A stretch of 64,000 bases of DNA. Origin: Zymoseptoria tritici IPO323. Its lineage: Eukaryota; Ascomycota; Dothideomycetes; Mycosphaerellales; Mycosphaerellaceae. The notes below the pieces were generated by a model. It was not told the DNA's origin. It did not search any database and was given only the letters and a program-made list of their open reading frames with translations. The stretch covers positions 868,001 to 932,000 of the forward strand of contig NC_018218.1 of NCBI RefSeq assembly GCF_000219625.1. The letters are read 5' to 3'. Below are positions 9,569 to 19,723 of this stretch, piece by piece. Each line of letters opens with the position of its first letter. Within the stretch, counting starts at the first letter, position 1. The position numbers and the translations under genes were made by a program.

Positions 9569-11164
9569 ATGGGCCCCAAAGGATCCGGCAAAGGTGGAGA
9601 TCCACCACCCGTCGAAACAACCCAGGCGAGCACTCGCGAGAAAAGGGTTACCAAAGCCCCTGAGCGCTTGTCGCCCAGCCCGCCGCCTCCACCCAAAACC
9701 AGGACAACGAAAGCTGGACCATCGACCGCAACAGCGACCAAGGCAACAGCTGGTCCCTCAAAGGCACCAACAGCCGCAGGCAAGAGGAAGAGAGGTCCCA
9801 AAGCCACAGGTGAAGCAGAGGAACCTCCCCGGAAGACAGCGAAGACGAAACTCACCTCCGGTCCAAACCCCAACCGTGCTTCGTCTGCTCCCCCCGATGA
9901 TTTTCGCCGACCACGTCCTATCCAGTCTCCGCCCCCTGCGCGATCGGAACTCCCCTACGGAGCTGAACAGCGCTCGCGCCAGATCCTCTTCCAAATGAGG
10001 GCCATGAGAAACCTACTCGATCTGGACGCTGTTGGAGAAGGCGAAGTTGGCGAGAGAGTCCTGGGACCTGCTGTCGGATTTCTGAATCAGACTATCACCC
10101 ACTTGGAGGGTGTATTGCCCGGAAGTGGAGGTGGAGGACCGAGGAGTCCGGACAATCCTGATGAACCGGATACGCCGCAGGGAAACAAGGATGGAAAGGG
10201 AAAGCAGCGAGATGTCGAGAAGGCACCTGACGGGCGAGATGATGGTGACGACAACGACGACGAGGAAGATGACGCGCCGAAGAAGAGACCTAAGGGAAAG
10301 GGCCGGGCTCCAAATGGATACTCGGCAGGACCGAATGGACTGGGTGAGGTTGATGGCGCGGCGGGCTATGGTCTGAACCGGCCTGCAGCTGCAGATGGAT
10401 CGGAAGAAGCAGATCTCCCCGACCCATTCGATGTGCCAGGCGACGAAGAAGATGAGCTCGCCGATCTAACGAGGATGCCCTTGAGTCCAGCAGGTCAACA
10501 GGCAGCCGATACGCTCGCCTCCTTACCATTCGCCGAAGCAGAACGCATAGCTTACGAAAGGATCGCGCCTGGGTTGTTCGGACCTGTAGAACCGGCTTCT
10601 AGAGGTAGGGGCGGTTTGAGGGGTGGCAGAGGTGCGACCAGGGGTAGCGGCACTAGGACCTCTCGCCCAGGAGCCAGGACATCACCGGCGGCAGACGGAG
10701 CTACCGGTGGCCGTGTCGAGAAGCCTGTATCGCCGAAGGAACCCGCCTCGCCGAAGAAACCCGCCTCGCCAAAGAAACCCGCCTCACCTCAGAAGAAACC
10801 GAGAACTCTCAAGTTGAACAACGCGAAGAAACCACCAGCCACCTCAGAAGGCGAACCCACCTCTAACCCTCAGCCTCCAGCAGGATCTCCAAGCCGCAAC
10901 ACACGCTCAATCGGAAAAACTCCTCCCTTCGTAGAGCCGCCGATCATCGCAGATGATGATCTCGATCCACCAAAGCGGAACCAGAAAACCAAGAAAAGGA
11001 ACTCCGACGACCTCGACCTTGGCAAGAGCGCTGACGTGAAGAAGAGGGACCGCAAGAACAGAAGCAAGAAAGACGACGGGGAGCCCGCGACGGAGCCGCG
11101 ACGGAGTGGACGAACACGCCGTGGAGGAGCAGAGCCGGAAGAGCAGCAGGAGGAGAGGAGCTGA
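9569..11164 (+). CDS. Large disordered protein with RGG and SPKK-type repeats (gene D)
   Basis: Single-exon 531-aa hypothetical protein, start MGPKGSGKGG in good context. It is almost entirely low complexity, so predicted disordered. Residues 1-110 are Pro/Thr/Lys-rich and include GKRKRGPKA, which recalls the KRKKGPK block of copies B and C. A short ordered-looking helix around residues 130-185 (AEQRSRQILFQMRAMRNLLDLD) follows. Acidic stretches come next at about residues 230-300. An RGG-type segment (RGRGGLRGGRGATRGSG) lies near residue 345. Four tandem Ser-Pro-Lys/Pro-Ala units (SPKKPA) lie near 390-412, and a basic C-terminus ends the protein. SPKK repeats bind the DNA minor groove in histone H1-like proteins, and RGG boxes bind nucleic acid. 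A chromatin or RNA role is therefore plausible but unproven. Confidence 0.6.
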   Translation: MGPKGSGKGGDPPPVETTQASTREKRVTKAPERLSPSPPPPPKTRTTKAGPSTATATKATAGPSKAPTAAGKRKRGPKATGEAEEPPRKTAKTKLTSGPNPNRASSAPPDDFRRPRPIQSPPPARSELPYGAEQRSRQILFQMRAMRNLLDLDAVGEGEVGERVLGPAVGFLNQTITHLEGVLPGSGGGGPRSPDNPDEPDTPQGNKDGKGKQRDVEKAPDGRDDGDDNDDEEDDAPKKRPKGKGRAPNGYSAGPNGLGEVDGAAGYGLNRPAAADGSEEADLPDPFDVPGDEEDELADLTRMPLSPAGQQAADTLASLPFAEAERIAYERIAPGLFGPVEPASRGRGGLRGGRGATRGSGTRTSRPGARTSPAADGATGGRVEKPVSPKEPASPKKPASPKKPASPQKKPRTLKLNNAKKPPATSEGEPTSNPQPPAGSPSRNTRSIGKTPPFVEPPIIADDDLDPPKRNQKTKKRNSDDLDLGKSADVKKRDRKNRSKKDDGEPATEPRRSGRTRRGGAEPEEQQEERS

Positions 11165-12372
11165 TGCTTTAGTGGAGCAGGTAGTGTAGGCATATACCCT
11201 TTTATGATGTGTGTTCTCGCGGTTTAAAGAAGTCTTGAAGTTCCAAAGTCGAGAAGTCGTGGAACTTCCTGTCTGCGCTGGGCAATCTCCTCGAGAGGAG
11301 GTACGCAGCTAGCCTTCCACCGTATTGACATCTAGCGAGGTGGAACAGCATCCTAGCACCTGATCCTGCTTTCGTGCCAGAAGTTGTAAGTGCAAGGTTC
11401 AAGGTCTTCAAGTTTTCAAAGTCGAGGGATGTGTTGTTCCTGCGTTGAGCGATCCTTCTGACAGCAATGATTGCTTGCAGTCCGCCATGCTGGGTCTGCC
11501 AACGCCAGTATCCTATCTCCGTCCACTTTCAGGTCCACCCAGAGTCAATAACGCACCTAAGTCTGTTCCAGACCTCCTATCCGTCTTCTTCCTCCCAAGT
11601 CAGTGTCATATTTCCTTCCGCTGCCTCTTCATCGTCCACCCGACGAGTCTCGTCCCGCGAAAAGCCCGCGCGGCTCATCGCTCACCACTCGGCATACCGA
11701 CGCCGACACGGGCATCCCCACCTACATAACCGCCTCACCGTCCTTCTTTCTCAAGACTTCCGCGGTTCAGATCTCCAATGGCCCAATGGGTTACAGCATG
11801 GAGTTGGGATTAGTTCTCAAACTGGATGGATTCGCGGATTTTCTGATCAATTGTTAAAACCAGCCGGCTTTCGAGTTTGGTGCTGCGGTTGAATGGTTTG
11901 AGTTGTTCCCCACTGAACGCAGAAATGCAGGGGTTTTTCTTTTTGTCGGTTTGAGGGAGTGAGGACCATAGGGCATTGACCCGGCGAGTGGGGAGATTGG
12001 CGTCCGGCGACGCGATAAAGCCTGAAGATTGTCAGCAGTACTTAGGTAGTGATGGCGCATCCGAAAAGAGAAGAAAAAAGGAAAGGGGCGAAGGCAACCT
12101 CTCTTCGTTACCAACTATCACCTAGATCACTAGATACCCAAGAAGTTCGAACCACCAACGCCGCGCTTTTATAAATCCACGTTGAGTGAACCAAAAAACG
12201 CCGGCCTTTTTCTATCCCTCCCAGTTGTATTCCCGTCGAAAAGCAATCGACGCCCTCACGCGTCGCGTGGATGCAAGAAAGTTTTGCCTGGCCAAGTTGA
12301 GGGCCAGCATGGTATCATAAAACACACCCGAAAAGAAAATCCTGCCCTCCATGCCATGCATATTGCATCCGC
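11165..12372. other. Convergent intergenic region between gene D and C1-THF synthase
   Basis: 1.2 kb between the ends of a plus- and a minus-strand gene. Open frames here start at non-ATG codons or lack fungal coding character, so I see no gene. It should carry both 3' UTRs and terminators. Confidence 0.5.
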
Positions 12373-15300
12373 CTAGAAGAGACCGTCAATCTCGCCGGTC
12401 TCACCATCAATCTCAACATTGAGGTATCCCGGCGCGGTCGGCAATCCCGGAATCGTCTGAATATCCGCCGCCAAAGCATACAAATACCCAGCACCAGCCG
12501 CCATGCGTACATCGCGAATCGGCACCTCGAAGCCCTCGGGTGCGCCCTTCAAAGCGGCATCGTGAGACAGCGAGTACTGCGTCTTGGCGATACAGATGGG
12601 CAAGTTTCCGAATCCTTGTCTTGTGTACGTATCGATCTTCTTTTGCGCGACCTCGGAGAACGACACGCTGCCAGCGCCGTACATTTTCTTCGCGATGGCT
12701 TCGATGCGTTCGTTGGCGGAGCCCTCCAGATCGTAAAGGAAGTGGAAGTTCTCCGGCTGAGACTTCTCCGCTGCGGCGATGACGCCCTTGGCGAGGTCGA
12801 TGGCACCCTTGCCACCTTCGGCATAGTGGTTGGCTGTGATGGCGTCTTCGGCGCCGGCGGCGACGGCTTCCTCGCGGATGACTTGCATCTCCGCGTCGGT
12901 GTCGGTGTCGAAGCGGTTGATGGCGACGACGACGTTGACGCCGTAGGATTTGGCGTTCGCGATGTGTTTGGCCAAGTTGATGCATCCCTTGCGGAGGATG
13001 TCAACGTTCTCCTCGCGGTAGACCTTGTCAAGCTGGGCGCCGGCTTTGATCTCGGGGCCGCCGCCGTGAACCTTGAGGGCGCGGACGGTGGCGACAATGA
13101 CGACGACGTCAGGGACGAGGCCTGAGTTGCGGCACTTGATGTTCATGAAGCGTTCTCCGCCCATGGTGAAGTCGAAGCCAGCTTCGGTGACGACAAAGCC
13201 AACCTTGTCATTGCGCTCGGCTTCCTCATCAGGTTCCGTGCCAGCGAGTTTGAGGGCCACACGATCAGCGATGACGGAGCTGTTGCCAATACTGATGTTG
13301 GCGAATGGACCGGCGTGGACGAAGACGGGTGTGCCTTCGAGGGTTTGCATCAAGTTGGGCTTGACGGCGTCCTTCATCAAGGTAGCGAGTGCGCCGCCAC
13401 AGCCGAGATCGTCACAAGTGACTGGGTCGCCAGCACGCGATGAGGCAACGACCATGCGGCCGAGACGAGCTCGCATATCACTGAGATCAGTGGAAAGAGC
13501 GAGCACAGCCATACACTCCGAGGCAACGGAAATGTCGAAACCAGTCTGTCTCGGCTCCACCTTGCTCTCGGTAGGGGCCTGTCCGATGGTGATTCCACGA
13601 AGGTGACGATCGTTGACGTCCAGTACACGGCGCCAGGTGATGGTCTCTGGGTCAATGTCGAGTCTCGCAAATTTGGCAATCTCATCCTCGGTAAGCTCAT
13701 TGGGATCCGTCTTGTTGATTCCCAACTTGTGCAGGCGGGTGAACATGACCTTGGGGAACTCCCGCTTGCCCTTCTTCGCAGGTACAAGACGGTTGTAAAG
13801 TGCTTGGTTCTTCTGAGTAGCTTCGTGGAACATGCGGGTATCGATGGCAGCAGCGAGCAAGTTGTTGGCGGCGGTGATCGCGTGGATGTCTCCTGTCAAG
13901 TGCAAGTTGAACTCGTCCATGGGAATGACCTGACTGTAGCCACCTCCTGCAGCGCCTCCCTTGATGCCAAATGTGGGACCTTGGGAAGGCTGGCGAACGT
14001 TGGCAAAAGCGACGCGACCGAGCTGGCCGGCCAGAGCTTGTGTGAGACCGATCGTGGTTGTGGACTTGCCCTCTCCAAGAGGAGTTGGCGTGATACCAGC
14101 AACGAGGATGTAGCGACCGTTCTTGCGGTGTTCAAGACGCTTCAGCACATCGAGAGCGACCTTGGCCTTGTATGCACCGTACGGCTCGAGCTCGTGGGTG
14201 CGAATGCCAATCTCAGAGGCGACCTTGTTGATCAGCTTGGGGTGCTGTGCGCGAGACACTGCGATGTCGGAGGGGACGGGCGATAGCAGCTTCAATGGCA
14301 GAGGGACAATGTGACGGGCCTTTGCACGCTCGAACTGCACGTCCGCTGCAGTGACCACATTGGAGAGGAGAGAAGCGACTGTCATTGGGCCAACACCACC
14401 TGGAACGGGAGTGATCTGGCTGGCGACTTCGAAAGCAGATTCGTAGTCGACGTCTCCAACTAGTCGCTGGCCCGACTTCTTGGTGGAGTCTGGAACACCG
14501 TTCGTGCCGACATCGATCACAACAGCACCGGGCTTCAACCAGTCTCCCTTGACGAAACCTGGGCTTCCAATGGCTGCCACCACGACATCACCCTGCTTGA
14601 CGACCTCTTTCAAGTTTTGTGTCTTGGAGTGGCATACTGTGACGGTGGCATCGGCGTTCCTCAGCAAGTAGCTCACGGGAGCACCGACAATGTCTGATCT
14701 GCCAATGACAACCGCATTCTTGCCCTTGAGATCAACACCCGACTCTTTCAGCAACACCATGACACCCTTGGGCGTGCAAGGCACGAACAATGGCTTCCCA
14801 CCCTTCTTGGCGAGCTCACCGATGTTTGTAGCTCCGAATCCGTCCACATCTTTCTCGTCGGCCACGGCGGAGGTGATTTCGTACTCGTTGAGGTGTTTCG
14901 GAAGGGGCAGCTGCACGAGCATGCCGTGGACAGACTCGTCATTGTTGAATTGGTCAATCTTCTCGAGCAGTTCGTACTCGGTGATGGACTCTGGGAATGT
15001 CTCCAATCGGCAGGTGATGTTGGCCTCTTCGCATGCCTTGAGCTTCATGCGAACATAGGTGGAGGAGTCGGTTCGGTCGCCGACCTGGAGGATGACCAGG
15101 CTGGGCTTGTAGCGGGAGTTCTTGGCCTGCTTGTCGGCGACATCGCGAGAGATGTTCTCACGGATAGACTTGGCAATGGCATTACCGTCGATTTTGGTGG
15201 CGGGCATTTTGGTGGAGGCGGTGGAGGAGGCTGCTGCGGTGTGACGGGATGAAGAGGTAAAGGAACGGACGTCTGTCGGAGGAGGACCTGTGGCCGGGGT

Positions 15301-15444
15301 CGGAATGAGAGCTCCTCGAGGCCGAAGTGGGAGAGTAGAGGCAGAGCGATGGAGTAATCGGCGAGAGTAGAAGGAGGTCGAGGTAGTGAGGCGGGGCACG
15401 ACTTTCAGCAGGCCGATCGTCGCTCGAGTGCTGCTGAGGAGCAT
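12373..15444 (-). CDS. C-1-tetrahydrofolate synthase, trifunctional
   Basis: Trifunctional one-carbon enzyme combining methylene-THF dehydrogenase, methenyl-THF cyclohydrolase and formate-THF ligase. It interconverts folate one-carbon units for purine, thymidylate and Met-tRNA formylation pathways. The single-exon 1023-aa product matches the family (MIS1/ADE3 type). The N-terminal 80 residues are Arg/Ser/Thr-rich without acidic residues at the start, as in a mitochondrial presequence. The dehydrogenase/cyclohydrolase module spans about 85-375 (EKDVDGFG, GRSDIVGAP, PGGVGPMTVA). The ligase spans about 390-1023 with the ATP-binding loop TPLGEGKSTTTIG and GGAAGGGYSQV. A second Met (MPATKIDGNAIAK) at position 15207 marks the start of the cytosolic-type protein. 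The frame stays open far upstream of 15444, but that extension is unlike the family. It shares a divergent promoter with eIF3i. Confidence 0.95.
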   Translation of the reverse strand: MLLSSTRATIGLLKVVPRLTTSTSFYSRRLLHRSASTLPLRPRGALIPTPATGPPPTDVRSFTSSSRHTAAASSTASTKMPATKIDGNAIAKSIRENISRDVADKQAKNSRYKPSLVILQVGDRTDSSTYVRMKLKACEEANITCRLETFPESITEYELLEKIDQFNNDESVHGMLVQLPLPKHLNEYEITSAVADEKDVDGFGATNIGELAKKGGKPLFVPCTPKGVMVLLKESGVDLKGKNAVVIGRSDIVGAPVSYLLRNADATVTVCHSKTQNLKEVVKQGDVVVAAIGSPGFVKGDWLKPGAVVIDVGTNGVPDSTKKSGQRLVGDVDYESAFEVASQITPVPGGVGPMTVASLLSNVVTAADVQFERAKARHIVPLPLKLLSPVPSDIAVSRAQHPKLINKVASEIGIRTHELEPYGAYKAKVALDVLKRLEHRKNGRYILVAGITPTPLGEGKSTTTIGLTQALAGQLGRVAFANVRQPSQGPTFGIKGGAAGGGYSQVIPMDEFNLHLTGDIHAITAANNLLAAAIDTRMFHEATQKNQALYNRLVPAKKGKREFPKVMFTRLHKLGINKTDPNELTEDEIAKFARLDIDPETITWRRVLDVNDRHLRGITIGQAPTESKVEPRQTGFDISVASECMAVLALSTDLSDMRARLGRMVVASSRAGDPVTCDDLGCGGALATLMKDAVKPNLMQTLEGTPVFVHAGPFANISIGNSSVIADRVALKLAGTEPDEEAERNDKVGFVVTEAGFDFTMGGERFMNIKCRNSGLVPDVVVIVATVRALKVHGGGPEIKAGAQLDKVYREENVDILRKGCINLAKHIANAKSYGVNVVVAINRFDTDTDAEMQVIREEAVAAGAEDAITANHYAEGGKGAIDLAKGVIAAAEKSQPENFHFLYDLEGSANERIEAIAKKMYGAGSVSFSEVAQKKIDTYTRQGFGNLPICIAKTQYSLSHDAALKGAPEGFEVPIRDVRMAAGAGYLYALAADIQTIPGLPTAPGYLNVEIDGETGEIDGLF

Positions 15445-16020
15445 TATTGGTATGCAGGAAGGCAGCGAAGCGAATAAATGTATGTGAGTGAAAGTGAGGG
15501 GCACTTTTTCGCTCCGAGGGATCTCCTCCGCAATATCCCGCTCGCTCTCCTCTATCCCAGTGTATCGAGTGTAGAATGTACAAGAGTGTCGATGCAAGTA
15601 TACATGTCTGGAGGACGTAGAGTGTCTGTACATGTCACGCCCTGCAATAGGTAACATTTTCCAGCACGGCCATGTTCGAATTACGTTACCAATGCTCGTG
15701 GAGACGCTCGAAAATGTTACAGCTGGGATGATGAAATGCTGAGACTTTTGTCCCGCCATGGGCTGTATTTGTGTATGCTATATCGAACTGTGTACAGACG
15801 CATATATCTGAAGACATGCCAGGCGCATAGCATAGCACTAATTTACTTGACCTCGTGTATATCGTTGCTCTGTCCTTGGTTCTTTGACTCATACAGCAAA
15901 TCCTCTTCTTCTCCAAATTCCAACTCGAACTCTTGGCGTGAGGGTCCCCCAGAGCGAACACCACTTCTCATCAGCCACCGGAAAGTTCGCTTCGTTCCTA
16001 CACACCCCACAACCGCCAAC
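15445..16020. promoter_or_regulatory. Divergent promoter region of C1-THF synthase and eIF3i
   Basis: 576 bp between the starts of two housekeeping genes transcribed in opposite directions; it must contain both promoters. The AT-rich part (15770-15850) lies centrally. No gene of its own is supported. Confidence 0.55.
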
Positions 16021-17101
16021 ATGAGACCGATTCTTCTCCAAGGACACGAGCGTGCGCTCACACAAGTCAAGTGAGTACCTATGCGCCCGCGGAAGTCCTC
16101 CCTCAACCCACACTAACACCCCGCGCAGATTCTCGAAAGAAGGCGACCTCATCTTCTCCGTCAGCAAAGATCACATGGTATGCGCCTGGTACTCGGCCAA
16201 CGGCGAACGATTCGGCACATACAAGGGACACCAGGGAGCTCTCTGGACCGTCGACGTCGACCCGACCACCACCCTCCTCGCGACCGGCGGCGCCGACAAC
16301 ACAATCCGACTATGGGAAGTGAAGACGGGCAAACTCCTGAAGACATGGGAATTCGGCACAGCCATCAAACGGGTGGAATTCTCTGAAGACGGACGACAAC
16401 TGCTCGGCGTGACGGAAAAGCGCCAGGGACAACTCAGCTCGATCGTGGTCTACGACATCAACCAGGACGTCGACGGCGAGCAACCCGACGAACAATCCCT
16501 GCGCATCATCGTCGACGACGTCCCCAAAGTCACCGTCGCCGGCTTCTCCTACCTCAGCCAATTCATCATCTCCGGCCATGAAGACGGCAGCGTGACGCAA
16601 TACGATGCCAAATCCGGCGAGGAAATCTTCCACACCTTCCCCCATGACGACGGCATGCAAGTCACCGATCTGCAGTGGAGTTCCGACCGCACATACTTCA
16701 TCACCTCCTCCAAGGACAAGACGGCCAAACTCATCGACGCCAAGACCCTTGACGTGCTGAAGACCTACGTCGCCGACACACCCCTCAACAGCGCCGCCAT
16801 CACCCCCGAACCCACCAACTATGTCATTCTTGGAGGTGGACAAGCCGCCATGGATGTGACTACCACCTCAGCAAGACAAGGAAAGTTCGAAGCTCGATTC
16901 TACCACAAGGTGTTTGAAGAGGAGATTGGTCGTGTGCGTGGACATTTCGGACCGTTGAACTACGTCGCTGTAGCACCTACGGGCACGTGCTACTGCAGTG
17001 GTGGAGAGGACGGATATGTGCGTGTGCATCACTTTGATAGCCCGTACTTTTCGTTCAAGTTTGAGGTGGAGAAGGAGAGCGAGCGGGAGGGACGGATGTG
17101 A
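16021..17101 (+). CDS. TIF34: Translation initiation factor eIF3 subunit I
   Basis: WD40 beta-propeller subunit of eIF3, which assembles the 43S pre-initiation complex in the cytosol (yeast Tif34/eIF3i). Exon 1 (16021-16070) encodes [17 protein letters not shown] 58-bp intron (GTGAGT...CTAAC...GCAG) follows, then exon 2 (16129-17101). The 340-aa product is the expected length. WD-type motifs include [18 protein letters not shown] and the terminal repeat [13 protein letters not shown]...[13 protein letters not shown], which is characteristic of eIF3i. The family start [12 protein letters not shown] confirms the short first exon. Confidence 0.95.
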
Positions 17102-17613
17102 AGAGGTGGAGATTCGGGATGATATCCAGCGCGGCCGACTCTGGGGAGGCAATGGGAGACGAAGGCGAGGAGGCGAGGTCATGATCGACTGTCTGGTGAA
17201 GGTGATGAGATGACACGGCATAGCACGGCGTTCTCGGCGCCTGGGATTGAGCGAAAAGGGACGATCGGACACAGGAAGGAGCCTACGATAAGGTAGTACG
17301 TCTTCGGATTTGCCTTACCGAATAGAATGTCAAGTCTCAGAATAAAGACTTTCGCGACAAAAGAAGCTCTTCGCGTCAGCGGGTGACAGTAAAATCTCCC
17401 CGGCCCTGTCCTACCGCCGATGCTGCCCATGATCAACTCCTCCAAGGAAGCGAGACCGCAAAATATTCAGTCCATGCTATTTCAGTGACGTCCGCCTTCC
17501 TCCCATTTCTGCTTCTGACACTGGTTTGGTATGCCCATCACGTTCGTCAACCTGCTTTGCTTCCTCCCATCTCTGCTTTCCGAAACCTATCAAGTCTTCG
17601 CCCATCTCATTCG
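17102..17613. other. Convergent intergenic region
   Basis: Lies between the stop codons of eIF3i (+) and the secreted-protein gene (-). The first 100 bases are purine-rich. No gene is supported here. Confidence 0.5.
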
Positions 17614-18405
17614 TCAAGTCACTTTGGCTTCCTCCCACCTTTGCTTTCTGACGCTCAGCCAGTCCTCGAACTGTACAGGCAAAAGACGTATCTTCTCCAT
17701 CAGCTCTTGAGCTTGCCTGTACAGAACCCTCTCCATTCGCTCTGTCACCGGCTTCTCTTTCCACGCACGATCTGCTCTCTCTCGTGCTCTCTCTCGTGCT
17801 CTGTACAAGACCCTCTCGATCCGCTCGGTCACCCCTTTCCACGCACGATCTGCTCTCTCTCGTGCGTCCTCCTTCCGCACCCACACTGCAATCTTGGCGA
17901 GGATATCCAGCATTGTGTCGACCGCCTTCCTCTCTTCCTCTGGACTAACATATTGGCCTGTCCCCGGGTACGAAGACCACACGCTGTCGCGACACAATCC
18001 TATGTCGCGCCCGCCCAGCCATACAAATGGCGGCCGTCCTGCCATGAGGCACTTCTGTTCCAGAATTGGGCTGTTGTGCCCACATAAGAGATTGATCTTC
18101 TTCCGCGATTTCCACGGCGATTCGTCCGGCTTGGTGAGGACTATATTGCAAAGGAAGACTTCGAGGCTCGGATCCCACGAGCGGGAGATGATGGGATCTT
18201 CGACACGTGTGTCTTGAAGACCGTCCACTGTTCGACGCTTGAAGTGGTTCGGGTTTGTCAACCGGGTGTGGGCGAGTTCGATCGAGAAGTAGAAGATGGC
18301 GGAATCCGCCCAGTCACATTGCGGTGCAATCGTTATGGGCAACGAGGCTGTAACGAGGCTGATTGAGCCGAGGAGAAGTAAGAGGAACGCTGCGAATTTT
18401 GCCAT
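17614..18405 (-). CDS. Secreted cysteine-containing protein with internal repeat
   Basis: 263-aa protein starting MAKFAAFLLLLLGSISLVTA, a clear signal peptide with cleavage likely after residue 20. The mature part has several cysteines and the segment KCLMAGRPPFVWLGGRDIGLC, whose order C...FVWL...IGxC recurs in the secreted protein at 19139-19723. Residues about 175-240 contain two copies of a 24-26-residue charged repeat (ARERADRAWK...VTERIERVLYR), predicted to be alpha-helical. At the DNA level this is a tandem duplication near 17,710-17,880. No catalytic signature is evident. It could be a secreted effector-like or wall protein, or a decayed relative of a secreted enzyme. The longer upstream frame lacks a signal peptide and is rejected. 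Confidence 0.6.
   Translation of the reverse strand: MAKFAAFLLLLLGSISLVTASLPITIAPQCDWADSAIFYFSIELAHTRLTNPNHFKRRTVDGLQDTRVEDPIISRSWDPSLEVFLCNIVLTKPDESPWKSRKKINLLCGHNSPILEQKCLMAGRPPFVWLGGRDIGLCRDSVWSSYPGTGQYVSPEEERKAVDTMLDILAKIAVWVRKEDARERADRAWKGVTERIERVLYRARERARERADRAWKEKPVTERMERVLYRQAQELMEKIRLLPVQFEDWLSVRKQRWEEAKVT
17710..17880 (-). repeat. Internal tandem duplication in the secreted-protein gene
   Basis: Two direct copies of about 75-80 bp share CCACGCACGATCTGCTCTCT and an upstream CTGTACA...CCCTCTC segment. They encode the duplicated helical repeat. The smaller sub-repeat CTCTCTCGTG also recurs, so the number of units could vary between strains. Confidence 0.7.
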
Positions 18406-19138
18406 GTCGAAATGTTCGTGGAAGATGGTGCGAGCGGCGAGATTCTTGCTTGTACCAGATGCAAGGAAAGGAAGCAGTTTCTGGCCGTGGACGAATGATG
18501 AAGGTAGCACTGGCGGTATGTCTTGCTTTCGTGTCTGGCGATTTCGTTGTCTCACGCCTCGTTTGCTGCTTGTCGCAAGCCTCTTCGAGACAGCTCGAAC
18601 GTGATGGCAAAGGCTGACGGCGTTTTCAAAGAAAGGAATGATGCAATGTCGTGTTTGACCTACAGATGAGCGATGTAAACAGGACTAGAAAATTCCAGTT
18701 GCGAAGGCGTCTGTTTGTCCATGCTGGCCAAGACGGATATGTGCATATGAACGAGCCATCCAAGACGGAAAGCAAGTTTGTAACCTATCGAAAGGAACAC
18801 CTCACCGCAGGTCAGAAAGAATACGCATGTGTAGTATTTGATTTCGTTGTCAATCCTTAACCGCATGCATGTTTGACTCCGCCTGATGCTTTCTCTTGCT
18901 CGATCGCCCTATTCCTGTGTCTCGCGTTCGTTCGTATCTCCTGTCCGACTCGATGGGTTCAATTCATTTGCCCTGTAGGTTGATCAGTTTCTGCTCTCAC
19001 TTGTTCTAGGGAATTGTATTCGCTTACCGCTTCGTTCCTGCCCCTGGTCTGTGTCGTGTCCGTATCTTGCGTTCGTCTTCCCAATCTCTTTCTCATCAAT
19101 CGCCAGCCTTCTCACCAAGTCCCACGTCAACTGAACTG
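18406..19138. other. Intergenic, upstream of one secreted-protein gene and downstream of the other
   Basis: No coding feature is supported. It should contain the promoter of the minus-strand gene starting at 18405. CT-rich patches (18880-19110) are visible, with no RNA gene or clear repeat. Confidence 0.5.
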
Positions 19139-19723
19139 TCATCCTAGCATGACCGTTCCCCTGCGCCTATCCTCCTCGACCCTTCCCAGGTAGGACCTCA
19201 CTTCCTTAATCGCCAAAAGCATCTCCTTTGCCTCAAGTTCGCTCGTCTCGGCAAGTCCCACCTCTTTACCCTCAATCTGCTTCCCGGCCTCCTGACCGCC
19301 TCCCACCTCGATCGAAGTAAAGGTAGGAGCAGGGCAAACTCCAATCATCGTCGCCGCGAGCCACACGAATTTCGGGACGACTTCGCGGTTCGCGCGCGGT
19401 CCGAAGCCGCCGACGGAGCATTTGTCCTGTACCATAACGGAGTCTTCGTCGCAGACTAGCATCAGGTTCGGAATCTCCTTGAGGAGGCCCTGGAGCGCAG
19501 ACACGTTGTCGTCGCTGAGATCAGGAACCACAGTTGCTGCAGGATTGAGAGTTGCGAGAGAATTGCCGGTCTTGGTGATGTTCTTGGCGAATTCCATGGC
19601 GCCGTCGATGGCGGAGTCGAGCGCGGCGATCTCAGTGTCATTGCAGCCGATGTAAGAGTTGAATGCTGTAGCCGCGTTGAGGAGGTAGACGAGAACCAGG
19701 AGTGCAACCTTGGGCGGTAGCAT
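19139..19723 (-). CDS. Small secreted cysteine-containing protein
   Basis: 194-aa protein with a signal peptide (MLPPKVALLVLVYLLNAATA). The mature N-terminus carries a Cys (YIGCNDTEIAALDSAI). Central cysteines are LVCDED and DKCSVGG, followed by PKFVWLAATMIGVCPAPTF. The pattern K-C...FVWL...IG-x-C is shared with the neighbouring secreted protein at 17614-18405, so the two are probably diverged tandem paralogs. The VCPAPTF ending of the core vaguely recalls the I-x-C-P-x-F element of secreted fungal metalloproteases, but no HExxH zinc motif is present, so no enzyme is claimed. The C-terminus is charged and probably helical. Confidence 0.6.
   Translation of the reverse strand: MLPPKVALLVLVYLLNAATAFNSYIGCNDTEIAALDSAIDGAMEFAKNITKTGNSLATLNPAATVVPDLSDDNVSALQGLLKEIPNLMLVCDEDSVMVQDKCSVGGFGPRANREVVPKFVWLAATMIGVCPAPTFTSIEVGGGQEAGKQIEGKEVGLAETSELEAKEMLLAIKEVRSYLGRVEEDRRRGTVMLG

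Noticed and set aside
13603..14286. 227-codon plus-strand frame
   Set aside because: Antisense to the formate-THF ligase domain; no independent support.
15445..15759. N-terminal extension of C1-THF synthase
   Set aside because: The frame stays open but the extra residues are unlike any family N-terminus and would bury the mitochondrial presequence.
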